Notes: a model not told the origin generated them from the sequence alone. A stretch of DNA of 64,000 nt from Aliivibrio sp. (GCA_016764915.1 JAESQY010000020.1:1-64000), one strand, 5' to 3'; counted from the first letter of the stretch, positions 43,538 through 53,925 are shown. Numbers and translations: made by a program.

Positions 43538-44953
43538 ATGTCTGAAATACACAACTCACCATCTCAATTGTCAGAACTGCTCGTGTTGCAGAAAGACGCT
43601 TATAAACATCAACCTTATCCAAGCTTAGATTTACGTTTATCAACGCTTAAGCGACTAAAAGAGGTAATCATAGAGTTCCAAGTACCTTTAGTTGACGCGT
43701 TAAAGCAGGACTATGGCCACCGTTCATTTCATGACTCCATGATCTCAGACATCATGCCCTGCATAAACAATATCGCTTATACCATTAAGCACTTAAAAAA
43801 ATGGATGAAACCAAGCCGCCGAAATGCGGGTATTTTGCTCATGCCTGCTCAATTGAGTGTCTATTATCAGCCAGTAGGTGTCATAGGAATCATTGTACCG
43901 TGGAACTTTCCAGTGATGCTTTCCATCGGCCCACTGATCACCGCATTAGCCGCTGGAAATCGTGCCATACTGAAGCTTTCAGAATTTACTCCCCATACTA
44001 ACGCGGTATTAAAACAAATGCTCTCCTCAATATTTGATGAGACACAAGTTGCCACGGTAGAGGGAGACGCCAGTATTGCCGCAGAGTTTTCATCACTGGC
44101 TTTTGATCATATTCTGTTTACTGGTTCCACTACGGTTGGTAAGTTAGTCATGAAAGCCGCGGCGGAGAACCTAACTCCCGTCACCTTAGAACTTGGTGGC
44201 AAGTCACCTGTCATTATCGATAGTGAGATGCCACTTGATATTGCTGTTGAACGCTTAATTTACGGTAAATGTCTAAATGCAGGTCAGATATGTGTTGCCC
44301 CTGATTACATACTGATCCCCAAAGAGCGTATTGAGTCCTTTATAACGGCCTATCAAAAACGATTCTCTGCCATGTATGGTTCGGTTACCGATAATGCCGA
44401 TTACAGCTCGGTCATTAATCAACGTCAATTTGACCGTTTGTCCACCCTACTTATCGATGCCGAAACCAAAGGCGCCACGCTTATCTCAGCCAACAACGAA
44501 AAATATGATGTTACAACCCGTAAAATACCCACTCAATTGGTCACCGATGTCGACGATACGATGTTATTGATGCAGGATGAAATTTTTGGTCCCATTTTAC
44601 CTATCGTCACTTATGACACACTAGAAAATGCGATTGACTATGTAAATCAGCGTCCACGCCCTCTTGCTTTATACATCATGAGTTTTGATAAACAGCTACA
44701 ACAACAAATCATACAGACAACTCACTCTGGCGGAGTCTGTATTAATGACACCGTCATGCATGTTGCCGCAGATGATGCTCCATTTGGCGGTATTGGCCAT
44801 TCTGGAATGGGCCACTATCACGGCAAAGAGGGCTTTTTAACACTTAGTCATGCCAAAACAGTGTTAAAACGGGGGAAAATAAATCCGGGGAAAATTGTGC
44901 ACCCTCCTTATCGTTTTTACCATAAATGGTTTCTCCGCTTTTTTGTTCGATAA
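43538..44953 (+). CDS. Coniferyl-aldehyde-type aldehyde dehydrogenase
   Basis: A 471-residue class 3-like ALDH. The general base is Glu218 (LELGGKSP) and the nucleophile Cys252 (GQICVAPDY); PWNFPVMLSIGPL and FTGSTTVGK are the cofactor regions. A C-terminal tail with GKIVHPPYRFYHKWFL is typical of the coniferyl/long-chain aldehyde dehydrogenase group. It oxidises aldehydes to acids with NAD(P)+. In a non-lignolytic vibrio it may handle fatty aldehydes. Monocistronic. Confidence 0.88.
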   Translation: MSEIHNSPSQLSELLVLQKDAYKHQPYPSLDLRLSTLKRLKEVIIEFQVPLVDALKQDYGHRSFHDSMISDIMPCINNIAYTIKHLKKWMKPSRRNAGILLMPAQLSVYYQPVGVIGIIVPWNFPVMLSIGPLITALAAGNRAILKLSEFTPHTNAVLKQMLSSIFDETQVATVEGDASIAAEFSSLAFDHILFTGSTTVGKLVMKAAAENLTPVTLELGGKSPVIIDSEMPLDIAVERLIYGKCLNAGQICVAPDYILIPKERIESFITAYQKRFSAMYGSVTDNADYSSVINQRQFDRLSTLLIDAETKGATLISANNEKYDVTTRKIPTQLVTDVDDTMLLMQDEIFGPILPIVTYDTLENAIDYVNQRPRPLALYIMSFDKQLQQQIIQTTHSGGVCINDTVMHVAADDAPFGGIGHSGMGHYHGKEGFLTLSHAKTVLKRGKINPGKIVHPPYRFYHKWFLRFFVR

Positions 44954-45241
44954 TAATCAAATACCTACTATTCCATGTGCGCATATATTTTGTTACGCAA
45001 ACCCGAAGCTGCGCACACTTTTCAGCAAGTAATGGTGGGCTAATATCGCTCTGAGCCATTGAAATAGAAAATATTTTACGAATCAAGCGACCTTGATTTT
45101 ATAAAAATAATCCTTGAATCTCTATTTATGCAGTTGTTGAGAGTGAGTTTATACACTATCTTTTTGATATAAAAAGTTTTTATTTAAGTAATAAATTCAA
45201 TATATTATTGCTTAAATGAACATAATAGTAAGGGGATATTT

Positions 45242-48004
45242 ATGGCTGTTAATAGAGCCCCAGTTCGTTGGCAAGATACCATTCAGCTTCGCTTTACTCT
45301 GGGCATGATGCTTTTTTTTATCACAATGATTATCACTATCATTCTGGTTATTCATCTCATTGCTAAAGAGATCTTAATTGAAAATAATCGCGATCTCATT
45401 CGAGAATCAGGCGATCATATCGTCACGGAATTATCTCGACAATTGAGTGTTGCAGAGACCCTCACTCGCTCATTGGCGCGGGTTGCAAAAAATCTCCCCA
45501 AAGATCCCGATATAATGAAAAACATCATTCCTGAGATGCTCAATTTAAGCGGTTATCAGAATTTTATCGCCGGCGGCGGTATTTGGCCTGAGCCAGGTCT
45601 TTACCAAGAAGGCGTCGAGCGTCGAAGCTTTTTTTGGGGTCGAGATAAAAAAGGGCATTTACAGTACTTTGATCAATACAACCACCCCGATGGAAATGGT
45701 TATCACCATGAAGAGTGGTACGTTCCGGCCAAATACAGTCGTCAAGGACAATGCGTGTGGTCAAAATCGTACACTGACCCCTACTCTTTTGAACCGATGT
45801 CTACTTGTACGGTTGCTATGTTTGAAGAGTTTACGTTTCTTGGTAATGCTACGTTAGACATCAAACTCAGTGGCCTTGACCGTTATCTAAAAAAAGCCAG
45901 CGCATCACTGGGTGGTTATGCATTCGCTGTGGATCGCAATAATACTTTTCTTTCATACCCTGATAAAAAAATGAGCAAGGTATTCATTCGAGGTGAAAAC
46001 AACAGTCAAGTTGAAAGCTTCATTACCGCTGATGAATTCGCAATACGCAGTCCAGGATTTCAGCCATTTAATGACATTTTACAGACGATAAATCAAAATA
46101 TTATTACGTTAACTTCTGAAAATGAAAAACAATTTGCCCAGAGGTTGGCTGATGAAAGTTATCAAATATCCCTCTCAGATGCTTCACTCATTGCTGCAAA
46201 TATGTCTTCGCTACCTAATAGTACTGTGCTAGTTCCAAGTCAAATATCGCAGGTATCCTTTCAGAATGATTTGATTTTAAAGGAACCCGTATTAGTTTCC
46301 GTCTTCTTAATGCCAGAAACCTTGTGGAAGGTGATTATTGTCACCCCACAACGAATGGCAACCGATAGTGCTCAAGAGGTGATTAACCTGCTCATTTTTT
46401 CGCTCATTGCGATGATGTGCATTAGTGGTGGCATTGGATTTGTTTTTTTCCGCAGTCGCCTTATCAAACCTATGTACACTGTGGTATCACAGCTTCAACA
46501 ACACCGGTCAAATAACTCAAACACAGAAAATAAACTGCTGGATGACAGTCGTCCGGATGAATTTGGCTTACTGGCCTTTCACTTTAATCAATCAACGATA
46601 GAAATAAACCAAAATAATCGCGATTTACAACGACAAATAAAAGAGAAGAAACAGGTAGAAAGGCAGTTACGATATCTCGCTCTGCATGACCCATTAACGG
46701 GTTTACCTAATCGATCGTTATTTCAAGATAGATTGCAGCAAGCAGTCAGTATGGCTAAACGAGGACAGCATAAGTTTGCGGTCTGTTTTATGGATCTCGA
46801 TCACTTCAAAATCATTAATGATACCTTAGGCCATGAGATTGGTGACGAACTGCTCAAACGCGTTGCTCAGCGCATAACTCAAGTGGAAAGAGAGGTCGAT
46901 ACTGTCGCACGGTTAGGAGGTGACGAGTTTGCATTAATCATTAACAAGATTCAGAGTAACAGTGATGTTGTTAATATTTCCCAGCGTATTATGGAAAGCA
47001 TCCACTTACCCATCATGATCGACAATAACAATATCCAAATCGGCACCAGCATCGGTATCACCATTTATCCTGATGATGCTCTCGACGCAAAAAAACTGTT
47101 ACGCAATGCTGATATTGCCATGTACCAAGCCAAAGAAGATGGGCGAAATACCACTCGATTTTTCATTGGCGAGATGAATACGCTGCTGCAAAGTAGAAAA
47201 CAAACTCTAATCGATTTGCAGTCCTCCCTTATTAACAACGATTTCGAGCTCTACTATCAACCTATCTTCGATATAGAAACCATGGAGATGGTCAGTTTTG
47301 AAGCTCTGATTCGTTGGCACCACCCTGAAAAAGGGTTGGTTCCACCTGATCAATTTATCCCTATTGCCGAACAGAGCGGGCTCATTAATGAACTGGGAAC
47401 TTGGGTATTAAATGAAACTTGTCGCCAAATAAAAATCTTCAATCGTGAAGGCATTTTTCCTTCTCGTATTGCTGTGAATATCTCCCCAGTCCAATTTAGA
47501 CGAGCTCACTTTCTTGAAGAGACCTTAGATATATTAAATACTCAAGGAGTGGCAAGTCACTCTATTGAGCTAGAAATTACCGAAGGCATGGTCATGAATG
47601 ACGTTAATCAAGCGACAGTTACGATGCAAAATCTCTATGATGCCGGTTTTTCTCTCTCTATCGATGACTTTGGCACGGGCTATTCATCGCTCAGCTACCT
47701 TAAACGTTTTCCGATTCAAAAGGTTAAAATTGACCGCAGCTTTATCACTGATTTAGAGACAGACTCCGATAATAGAGCAATCACTATCGCGATTATTCAG
47801 ATGGGTCATTCTCTTGGATTAAAGGTATTAGCAGAAGGGGTCGAAAATAAAGCACAATTAACATTCCTACATGAACAGCAGTGCGATCTTGTTCAGGGCT
47901 ATTACAGCGGTAAGCCCATGCCCGCGGCTGAAATTATTCAAAAATTCACACCAACACCAGACCAAGACTTCAACCCATTGGAACCCGATGGACACACCTG
48001 TTAA
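45242..48004 (+). CDS. Cache-HAMP-GGDEF-EAL c-di-GMP signalling protein
   Basis: A 920-residue membrane protein. A helix (about 18-38) is followed by a periplasmic Cache-type sensor domain with W/Y-rich motifs (WGRDKKGHLQYFDQYN, EEWYVPAKYS) to about 370, a second helix (about 379-401), a HAMP-like linker, GGDEF at 559-563, and EAL at 687-689. The inhibitory site RxxD lies five residues before GGDEF. EAL-domain metal and base motifs (NISPVQF, LEITEG, DDFGTGYSS, KIDRSF, AEGVE, GYYSGKP) are all present, so both activities may be intact. AAGGGGAT lies before the ATG. It is monocistronic. Confidence 0.92.
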   Translation: MAVNRAPVRWQDTIQLRFTLGMMLFFITMIITIILVIHLIAKEILIENNRDLIRESGDHIVTELSRQLSVAETLTRSLARVAKNLPKDPDIMKNIIPEMLNLSGYQNFIAGGGIWPEPGLYQEGVERRSFFWGRDKKGHLQYFDQYNHPDGNGYHHEEWYVPAKYSRQGQCVWSKSYTDPYSFEPMSTCTVAMFEEFTFLGNATLDIKLSGLDRYLKKASASLGGYAFAVDRNNTFLSYPDKKMSKVFIRGENNSQVESFITADEFAIRSPGFQPFNDILQTINQNIITLTSENEKQFAQRLADESYQISLSDASLIAANMSSLPNSTVLVPSQISQVSFQNDLILKEPVLVSVFLMPETLWKVIIVTPQRMATDSAQEVINLLIFSLIAMMCISGGIGFVFFRSRLIKPMYTVVSQLQQHRSNNSNTENKLLDDSRPDEFGLLAFHFNQSTIEINQNNRDLQRQIKEKKQVERQLRYLALHDPLTGLPNRSLFQDRLQQAVSMAKRGQHKFAVCFMDLDHFKIINDTLGHEIGDELLKRVAQRITQVEREVDTVARLGGDEFALIINKIQSNSDVVNISQRIMESIHLPIMIDNNNIQIGTSIGITIYPDDALDAKKLLRNADIAMYQAKEDGRNTTRFFIGEMNTLLQSRKQTLIDLQSSLINNDFELYYQPIFDIETMEMVSFEALIRWHHPEKGLVPPDQFIPIAEQSGLINELGTWVLNETCRQIKIFNREGIFPSRIAVNISPVQFRRAHFLEETLDILNTQGVASHSIELEITEGMVMNDVNQATVTMQNLYDAGFSLSIDDFGTGYSSLSYLKRFPIQKVKIDRSFITDLETDSDNRAITIAIIQMGHSLGLKVLAEGVENKAQLTFLHEQQCDLVQGYYSGKPMPAAEIIQKFTPTPDQDFNPLEPDGHTC

Positions 48005-48018
48005 TCGAAAAAAGCAGG

Positions 48019-48666
48019 TTAGTAATCATATTGATTAAGTGAAGATGCCTCTATCAATTTAATCAATTTTTGAAACGAATCTGTAGTTGAATCAATTAGT
48101 TGTTGATTGTAAAAAAGGGCCGGAATGTTACCACTGGGATCCAGCCACGCTTCATAACTGATCAACACCCGGCCAGAAGCTTGTTGTTGTAATGTCCACG
48201 TTGATTTAACGTCAATCACACGTACGAATGCATCATTAATAGGGTGTTTTTCAGAGCAAGAGTTAACTCGAATACTTATCGTTTGTGCTTCAAAATCAGT
48301 ATCTACACAAGTTATGATCTCTCTTGCAGTCAACGGCCAAGGACTATTGATCACCGATCGCAAAAGAAACTGATTATTTGAATACATTTTTAAGGTTTCA
48401 ATCTCTTTGAGATAATCAAACCACTGCGTCGTTAACTCTAGATCGGAGATAACACGAAAGACTAATTGTAACGACTGCTCTGTACTAAATTTCGCTTCTA
48501 TTTGTTTATAACTGCTTTGTTGATACTGGGTGAGTTCAACCGTAAAGTTAGCATCCAATAAGGCTACATTTGACGGTTTATCCTGTACAGACGAACAGCT
48601 AATTAAAGTCACTAGTACGACACAAATAGCGAAACAACGTCCAATTTTATTCAGTAATTCGCTCAC
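48019..48666 (-). CDS. START-domain lipoprotein
   Basis: A 215-residue protein starting with GTG at 48666 (GGAGGA upstream). Signal and lipobox are VTLISC. The rest matches the START/SRPBCC lipid-binding fold seen in exported proteins: LELTTQWFDYLKEIETL, NSPWPLTAREI and WLDPSGNIPALFYNQQLIDS. It may bind a hydrophobic ligand in the periplasm. The longer frame to a TTG at 48738 lacks support. Convergent with the c-di-GMP gene. Confidence 0.8.
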   Translation of the reverse strand: MSELLNKIGRCFAICVVLVTLISCSSVQDKPSNVALLDANFTVELTQYQQSSYKQIEAKFSTEQSLQLVFRVISDLELTTQWFDYLKEIETLKMYSNNQFLLRSVINSPWPLTAREIITCVDTDFEAQTISIRVNSCSEKHPINDAFVRVIDVKSTWTLQQQASGRVLISYEAWLDPSGNIPALFYNQQLIDSTTDSFQKLIKLIEASSLNQYDY

Positions 48667-48824
48667 TCTTCCTCCGCCTTTGACCTGCTCTCTTTTACTA
48701 TAGCAGTCGCCGTATCTGCAGAGGTAACAAAAGGACAAAGTAGCAGTAAAAATAGGGAGGGTTTGATTGTCGGCAACATCCTGTCACTCATGGTCATATT
48801 AACAATTTGAATAATAACACTAAA

Positions 48825-49115
48825 CTACATATTTTCATCACGCTCTTCAATGCACTCTGGTGAGGCCATCTCAAACTCACGGCATAAGAAGGGTCTCACT
48901 TCATAGATACTGCACATCAAAGTATCTCGATCGAGTGCTGCACACCAGCCATCATCCAACCGTTCCATCACTTCACCACCCCATTGATCGATCGTGACGA
49001 AGTTATCAGGCACGCCCGTTTCAGTAATTAATATCACTTCTAAACGACAACAACAGGCTTCGCAGTTAGAACAGGTAACTTCAGGTTCAGTGATGGTGGT
49101 AACTTCAATATTCAT
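48825..49115 (-). CDS. YkgJ-family cysteine cluster protein
   Basis: A 96-residue protein with the family pattern CSNCEACCCR (near residue 15), CAALDRDTLMCSIYEVRPFLCREF later. Cys residues are thought to bind zinc or an Fe-S cluster. Function is unknown. Monocistronic, divergent from the GntR-type regulator. Confidence 0.85.
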   Translation of the reverse strand: MNIEVTTITEPEVTCSNCEACCCRLEVILITETGVPDNFVTIDQWGGEVMERLDDGWCAALDRDTLMCSIYEVRPFLCREFEMASPECIEERDENM

Positions 49116-49280
49116 GGTTAGCAGTATGATTGTGGACTCACGGTTATTCTAACACTGAGTTAGTCAATTATCGGCATATATCTCCCTTCTCTTTCTCTCA
49201 GCGCTTTAAACTCGTTAAATGCTTCCTTCTATTGATATTTTTTGCCATTATAAATGGATACCAAGCCCTGAGGTTTCTAC

Positions 49281-49988
49281 GTGCAATATTTAAACATTAA
49301 AGAGACAATTTTAGAGCAGATTGATGCGGGCTTGTTGGTTGCTAGTCAAAAACTTCCTTCGGAAAGAAAACTCGCTGAAACCTTCGATACCACAAGAATT
49401 ACGCTGCGTGAAGCACTCTCTTTACTCGAATCAGAAGGAAGAATATACCGTGAAGATCGCCGTGGTTGGTTCATATCGCCTAAACCGCTAAAGTATGATC
49501 CTTCAACAAACATTAACTTTGTTACCCTAACCACCAATCAACAGCGTGTTGGAAAATCTGAGCTGATCAACGCCAAAATGGTCCCCGCGAATCGTCAAGC
49601 TATCACGCTACTTAATGTACCCGCCCTCTCCAATATCATTAACGTTAATCGAGTCAGGTATCTAGAAGATCGTCCAGTGGCGTTTGTCACTAACTTAATA
49701 CGCCCAGAAAGAGTCACCCATCTATTAAATCATGATATCACTCGATCCCTAACAGACATCTATAAACAGCATTACGGCCTTGTTTACCAAAAAACAGACT
49801 ATCGAATAAGCTCTACATCGTTGCTGGGACCCATCGCTCTTCATCTACGAGCAACTGCGGGCACCCCTGCAATGCTCATTGAGCGTATTAACTACGATCA
49901 AAACGGACACATTTTTGACTGCCATCTAGAGTATTGGCGACATGATGCTATCTGTATCGAATCCACCATTGAACTGAAACAAGATTAA
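49281..49988 (+). CDS. GntR/HutC-family regulator with UTRA domain
   Basis: A 235-residue regulator. The GntR winged helix is at about residues 3-65 (KLPSERKLAETFDTTRITLREALSLLESEG) and the UTRA effector domain at about 85-230 (VNRVRYLEDRPVAFVTNLI, GTPAMLIERINYDQNGHIFDCHLEYW). UTRA domains bind amino acids, sugars or phosphonates. The start is GTG with GAGG seven bases upstream. The downstream M50-like gene, 43 bp away, may be cotranscribed. Confidence 0.87.
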   Translation: MQYLNIKETILEQIDAGLLVASQKLPSERKLAETFDTTRITLREALSLLESEGRIYREDRRGWFISPKPLKYDPSTNINFVTLTTNQQRVGKSELINAKMVPANRQAITLLNVPALSNIINVNRVRYLEDRPVAFVTNLIRPERVTHLLNHDITRSLTDIYKQHYGLVYQKTDYRISSTSLLGPIALHLRATAGTPAMLIERINYDQNGHIFDCHLEYWRHDAICIESTIELKQD

Positions 49989-50031
49989 ACACTCATAATG
50001 GTATCAATGAATAATCTTTAACGAGGTCTCT

Positions 50032-50673
50032 GTGCGTCAACTCTGGTATTTACTCGCTCTACTGCTTACTATTTTTCTACTATGGGATGTCGCCATTTTT
50101 TATCCATTGAAGATATTAGTGGTCTTTTTCCATGAGTCTAGCCATGCACTCGCGACTCTGCTTACTGGTGGTGAAGTTAAAGAGATGGTGATTCAACCGC
50201 AAGCGGGCGGGCACGTTATCTCGGCAGGTGGTAACCGCGCTATCACGTTAACCGCGGGGTACTTAGGCTCACTGGCTTGGGGGGTTTGCATCTATCTATT
50301 AGCGATTACTAGCCAACGTGACAGAGGCATCATGATGGGACTCGGTGTCGTGCTCATGGCCATCACCCTAATCTACATCAGTAATAGCTTTGCTCTACTA
50401 TTTGGATTAATCACAGGGGCTGCCATGATCGCCAGTGGCAAGTGGTTAAGTATGAAAATCAATGATTTCATTTTACGTGTCATCGGTTTAACCAGCATGA
50501 TGTATGTCCCTTTAGATATTTACAGCGACACCATTTTACGATCTCACCTTCGATCTGATGCCCGTATGTTTGCCGAAGAGTTTGGTGGCGCTACCATCAT
50601 GTGGGGAACCATCTGGATCGTTATTAGCCTGCTGGTTATTTACAAATGTTTGAAATGGAGCTTAAAGCGATAA
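50032..50673 (+). CDS. M50B-like membrane metalloprotease homologue
   Basis: A 213-residue membrane protein with six or so helices. His34-Glu35-x-x-His38 (FFHESSHAL) lies in or near the first helix pair, and SLAWGVCIYLL and SDARMFAEEFGG are later. It matches the Peptidase_M50B group of intramembrane metalloprotease-like proteins. A second metal ligand may be the late Asp in SDARMF or YVPLDIYSD. The start is GTG with GAGG upstream. Substrate unknown. Confidence 0.78.
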   Translation: MRQLWYLLALLLTIFLLWDVAIFYPLKILVVFFHESSHALATLLTGGEVKEMVIQPQAGGHVISAGGNRAITLTAGYLGSLAWGVCIYLLAITSQRDRGIMMGLGVVLMAITLIYISNSFALLFGLITGAAMIASGKWLSMKINDFILRVIGLTSMMYVPLDIYSDTILRSHLRSDARMFAEEFGGATIMWGTIWIVISLLVIYKCLKWSLKR

Positions 50674-50766
50674 ACCAATATCCATAGTTAAAGTCATAAT
50701 TATTTAGTTGCAATTGAGAATCATTTTTGTTTAGATCTAGTGAGTTTTTTCAACAGGACTTCGAAG

Positions 50767-51285
50767 ATGGATTTACAACAGAGTTGGACTAAATTTTTGC
50801 AAGGCGAACAGTTTATGGAAAATGGGCACTGGCAACAAGCCTGCTGTATTTTCCAAGAAGTGATGACTGAACTGCCGGCTCATTTTGAAACCGCAGCCCA
50901 AGGTGAAGACGTTAAACCCTGCCAGTTACATTGTATTTTGAAAGGATTTGCAGATTCGGCTATTTATCAGTCGGAAATCCTGAATAAATTTGGACGTCAA
51001 TCATTAGCCTTTGAAGCACTGAATACCGCTTATGGTCACTGCCAGTTCTGGAAGTACAACCGTGACTTCGAACACATTATGTGTGCCCTAAACAGCAATG
51101 CCAATGTACTTTTTCAGCATATGGAACAGTTCTGCCAAGCGCAGTTAAGCTTACCAACGCCTGAAACGGTTTGGCAAAATCGCCTGAATGATATGCAACA
51201 AGCCCACAAAAACTTCAATTTGATTCACACCGTTCACCACTATCCTGACAGCCAACCCAACAGCTCACTCTTTATGGCCAGTTAA
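50767..51285 (+). CDS. Helical TPR-like protein upstream of the double ABC ATPase
   Basis: A 172-residue helical protein with a TPR-like start (FLQGEQFMENGHWQQACCIFQEVM) and several cysteines. No named family was recognised. AGGA lies eight bases before the ATG at 50767; the GTG at 50740 is less likely. It ends 29 bp before the ABC ATPase gene, so the two are probably one operon. Confidence 0.7.
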   Translation: MDLQQSWTKFLQGEQFMENGHWQQACCIFQEVMTELPAHFETAAQGEDVKPCQLHCILKGFADSAIYQSEILNKFGRQSLAFEALNTAYGHCQFWKYNRDFEHIMCALNSNANVLFQHMEQFCQAQLSLPTPETVWQNRLNDMQQAHKNFNLIHTVHHYPDSQPNSSLFMAS

Positions 51286-51314
51286 TCCAATTACTTACAC
51301 GGAAGTCAAAAATC

Positions 51315-52937
51315 ATGTCACAACACAACGCTCCACTCTTAGACGTTTCAAACTTAAATGTTAGCTTCACCACCAACGACGGAATCGTTGATGCTGTGAA
51401 GCAAGTGAGTTTTCAACTATTTAAAGCCGAGACATTAGCTATTGTTGGTGAATCGGGTTCAGGTAAGTCGGTTTCAACCAATGCAATCATGCGATTGTTA
51501 CCCAACAATGCAATCATTAACTCAACAGCTAGCGTCATTTTTGACGGGCAGCCCATTTTGGATCTCAGCGAAAAACAGATGCAATCCATTCGCGGCGATC
51601 GAATTGGTATGATCTTTCAAGAACCAATGACCTCTCTCAACCCATTTATGCGTGTAGGTCAGCAAGTTGCTGAAGCCGTTAGATGCCACCAAAAAATCAG
51701 GAAATCCGAAGCAAAGCGCAAGGTTCTCGAACTGTTTAATCTGGTTCATCTTCCAGAGATTGAAGCCGCTTACAATAAGTTCCCGCACGAGTTTTCAGGC
51801 GGCCAGCTACAACGAATCATGATCGCGATGGCATTGATCAATGAGCCTGATGTATTAATAGCGGATGAGCCAACAACCGCTTTAGATGTCACCGTTCAAG
51901 CGGAAGTGTTAAATTTAATCAAAGAGATACAACAGAAAATGGGCATGGCTATTCTGTTTATTACTCATGATCTAGGGGTAGTAAAACATTTAGCCGATCG
52001 CGTGATTGTGATGAAAGAGGGAGAGATTATAGAGACAGGTGAAGGAAAAGCTCTGTTTGCCAATCCTCAACATGAATATACCAAAATGCTGATTAACTCA
52101 GTACCCAAAGGCAGTAAAATACCCACACCGGAATCGGCACCAATATTAGTCGAAGCGAAAGACGTTTGGATTCGTTATCACATCAAAAGCAGTTTTTTTG
52201 GTCACAAACATGAATATTTCGATGCAGTGAAAGGGATCAGTTTAACCTTAAAACAGGGCGAAACCTTGGGCATTGTCGGTGAGTCTGGTTCTGGGAAATC
52301 CACTTTGGGTAGAGGGATTATGGGGCTACTGCCATCTGAAGGTGAAATTCGAATTAAAAACCAGCAGATAAGTACACTGTCTGAAAAAGAGAAACAGATC
52401 TTAAAACGTGATATTCAAATGGTATTTCAAGACCCATACGGATCCCTATCTCCTCGTATGACGGTAGGTGAAATAGTCTCAGAAGGGCTTACCGTCCATT
52501 ACCCAAAAATGAAAGCATCGGAACGCCTAAACAGAGCGCGGATTGCTTTAGAAGAGGTTAGGTTGGAGCCAAGTGCCATTAATCGTTACCCTCACGAGTT
52601 CTCAGGTGGGCAACGTCAACGAATCGCCATTGCTCGTGCGCTGATTTTAGAGCCTTCATTCATATTGTTAGATGAGCCGACTTCTGCGCTTGATCGTTCC
52701 GTCCAACTAACTGTTATTAATCTACTAAAAGACATTCAGCAGCGCCGTAATATCGGTTACATCTTTATCAGTCATGACTTAAGTGTGGTAAAAGCCTTAT
52801 CAGACAGGGTCATGGTAATGCAATCTGGTGAAGTAGTTGAACAAGGCAGTGCAGAGCAGATTTTCCATGCACCTCAACAAGAGTATACAAAAAAACTCAT
52901 TGCTGCTTCTTTTGATTTAGAAGAAGACGTCGCTTAA
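51315..52937 (+). CDS. Double-ATPase peptide-type ABC protein (YejF/OppDF-like), orphan
   Basis: A 540-residue protein made of two ABC ATPase domains. Domain 1 (about 5-265) has Walker A GESGSGKSVS and signature FSGGQLQRIMIA. Domain 2 (about 275-535) has GESGSGKSTLG and FSGGQRQRIAIARAL. Both Walker B regions end in DEPT with the expected Asp/Glu. It is the fused OppD/OppF type, as in YejF for microcin C and peptides. No permease or binding protein gene is adjacent; its partner must be elsewhere, or it has another role. Confidence 0.88.
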   Translation: MSQHNAPLLDVSNLNVSFTTNDGIVDAVKQVSFQLFKAETLAIVGESGSGKSVSTNAIMRLLPNNAIINSTASVIFDGQPILDLSEKQMQSIRGDRIGMIFQEPMTSLNPFMRVGQQVAEAVRCHQKIRKSEAKRKVLELFNLVHLPEIEAAYNKFPHEFSGGQLQRIMIAMALINEPDVLIADEPTTALDVTVQAEVLNLIKEIQQKMGMAILFITHDLGVVKHLADRVIVMKEGEIIETGEGKALFANPQHEYTKMLINSVPKGSKIPTPESAPILVEAKDVWIRYHIKSSFFGHKHEYFDAVKGISLTLKQGETLGIVGESGSGKSTLGRGIMGLLPSEGEIRIKNQQISTLSEKEKQILKRDIQMVFQDPYGSLSPRMTVGEIVSEGLTVHYPKMKASERLNRARIALEEVRLEPSAINRYPHEFSGGQRQRIAIARALILEPSFILLDEPTSALDRSVQLTVINLLKDIQQRRNIGYIFISHDLSVVKALSDRVMVMQSGEVVEQGSAEQIFHAPQQEYTKKLIAASFDLEEDVA

Positions 52938-52950
52938 TACTTCCTACCAT

Positions 52951-52977
52951 TAAGTGGCTAATAAAAATAGCCACTTA
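52951..52977. terminator. Bidirectional terminator between ABC ATPase and LysR genes
   Basis: TAAGTGGCTA (52951-52960) pairs perfectly with TAGCCACTTA (52968-52977) over a 7-nt A-rich loop. It includes the LysR stop codon. Confidence 0.8.
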
Positions 52978-53895
52978 CCTTTTCACTTCTCTGTTTTGAA
53001 TCAAATTTGACCAACGTTCCATTACTTCATCCACCACCCAATGCAGCACTTTACCTTTATTTGATGAGCGCCAACCGATATAAAATTGAGTTTTTCTCGG
53101 CTCATAATCCATCTTTAGCCCAACCAGTATTCCTTGGTCAAGGAGATGCTGCACGCGATATTTAGGCACATTACCCACTCCGACTCCGTGGCAGTGCGCC
53201 TCAATTTTATCGGACATGGTAGGAACTCGAATGATCGTTTGACTAATAGGCAGACCAACATTGAGGTGTGCTAAATTTTTTGCGCTGTCTCTGGCAATCA
53301 CAGATCGAAACTGTTGCAAATCGGAGAAAGCGATGGGGCCTGTTAACTTTGCCGCTGGATGGTCCGCTGCGGCGACCATAATGCTCTCCACTTCAATAAG
53401 CGGCTTGAAAGTAATACCCTTATTGGATGGCGGTTGATCAGGCGCACCAATAACTAAGTCAACACTGCCTTCAAGCAAGGCGTCCCAACAACCCGCCAAT
53501 ACCTCTTCAAATATATTGAATTCAATTTCAGAATAGACATTGTAAAAGTCGTTTAAAACCGGATAAACCGCCGAGACAGGGAAGAAAGTTTCAACCGCTA
53601 TATTCAACCTTGGTTCCCAGCCACTGGCTACCCGTTTAGCGCTTTCAGTTAACGCTGTGGTGGCTTCTAGGATTCGACGTCCTTCTTGTAAGACCTCAAG
53701 GCCCGCAGGTGTTAGCAGTGAACGCCTACCATCACGCTTAAAGAGCGTAATACCTAAATCTTGCTCCAGCTTTTGCACTGTATAAGTAATAGCAGAAGGC
53801 ACTCGGTAAAGCTCAGCTGCTGCCGATGCAAAACTGCCCTTACGTTCAATCGCATCCAATACTTCCAATGACTCGATGGTAATAACCTGTCTCAT
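52975..53895 (-). CDS. LysR-family regulator divergent from pirin
   Basis: A 306-residue LTTR. The winged helix is at about 5-65 (FASAAAELYRVPSAITYTVQKLEQDLG) and the effector domain at about 90-295. It faces the pirin gene across 124 bp and probably controls the pirin/glutathione reductase pair, as such regulators do in related bacteria. Confidence 0.87.
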   Translation of the reverse strand: MRQVITIESLEVLDAIERKGSFASAAAELYRVPSAITYTVQKLEQDLGITLFKRDGRRSLLTPAGLEVLQEGRRILEATTALTESAKRVASGWEPRLNIAVETFFPVSAVYPVLNDFYNVYSEIEFNIFEEVLAGCWDALLEGSVDLVIGAPDQPPSNKGITFKPLIEVESIMVAAADHPAAKLTGPIAFSDLQQFRSVIARDSAKNLAHLNVGLPISQTIIRVPTMSDKIEAHCHGVGVGNVPKYRVQHLLDQGILVGLKMDYEPRKTQFYIGWRSSNKGKVLHWVVDEVMERWSNLIQNREVKR

Positions 53896-53925
53896 ACGCT
53901 TTCCTCATAGGCTCTTTATAGATTA

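Noticed and set aside
44844-45086. 80-codon minus-strand ORF over the aldehyde dehydrogenase 3' end
   Set aside because: Half overlaps a certain gene; no recognisable domain or ribosome site.
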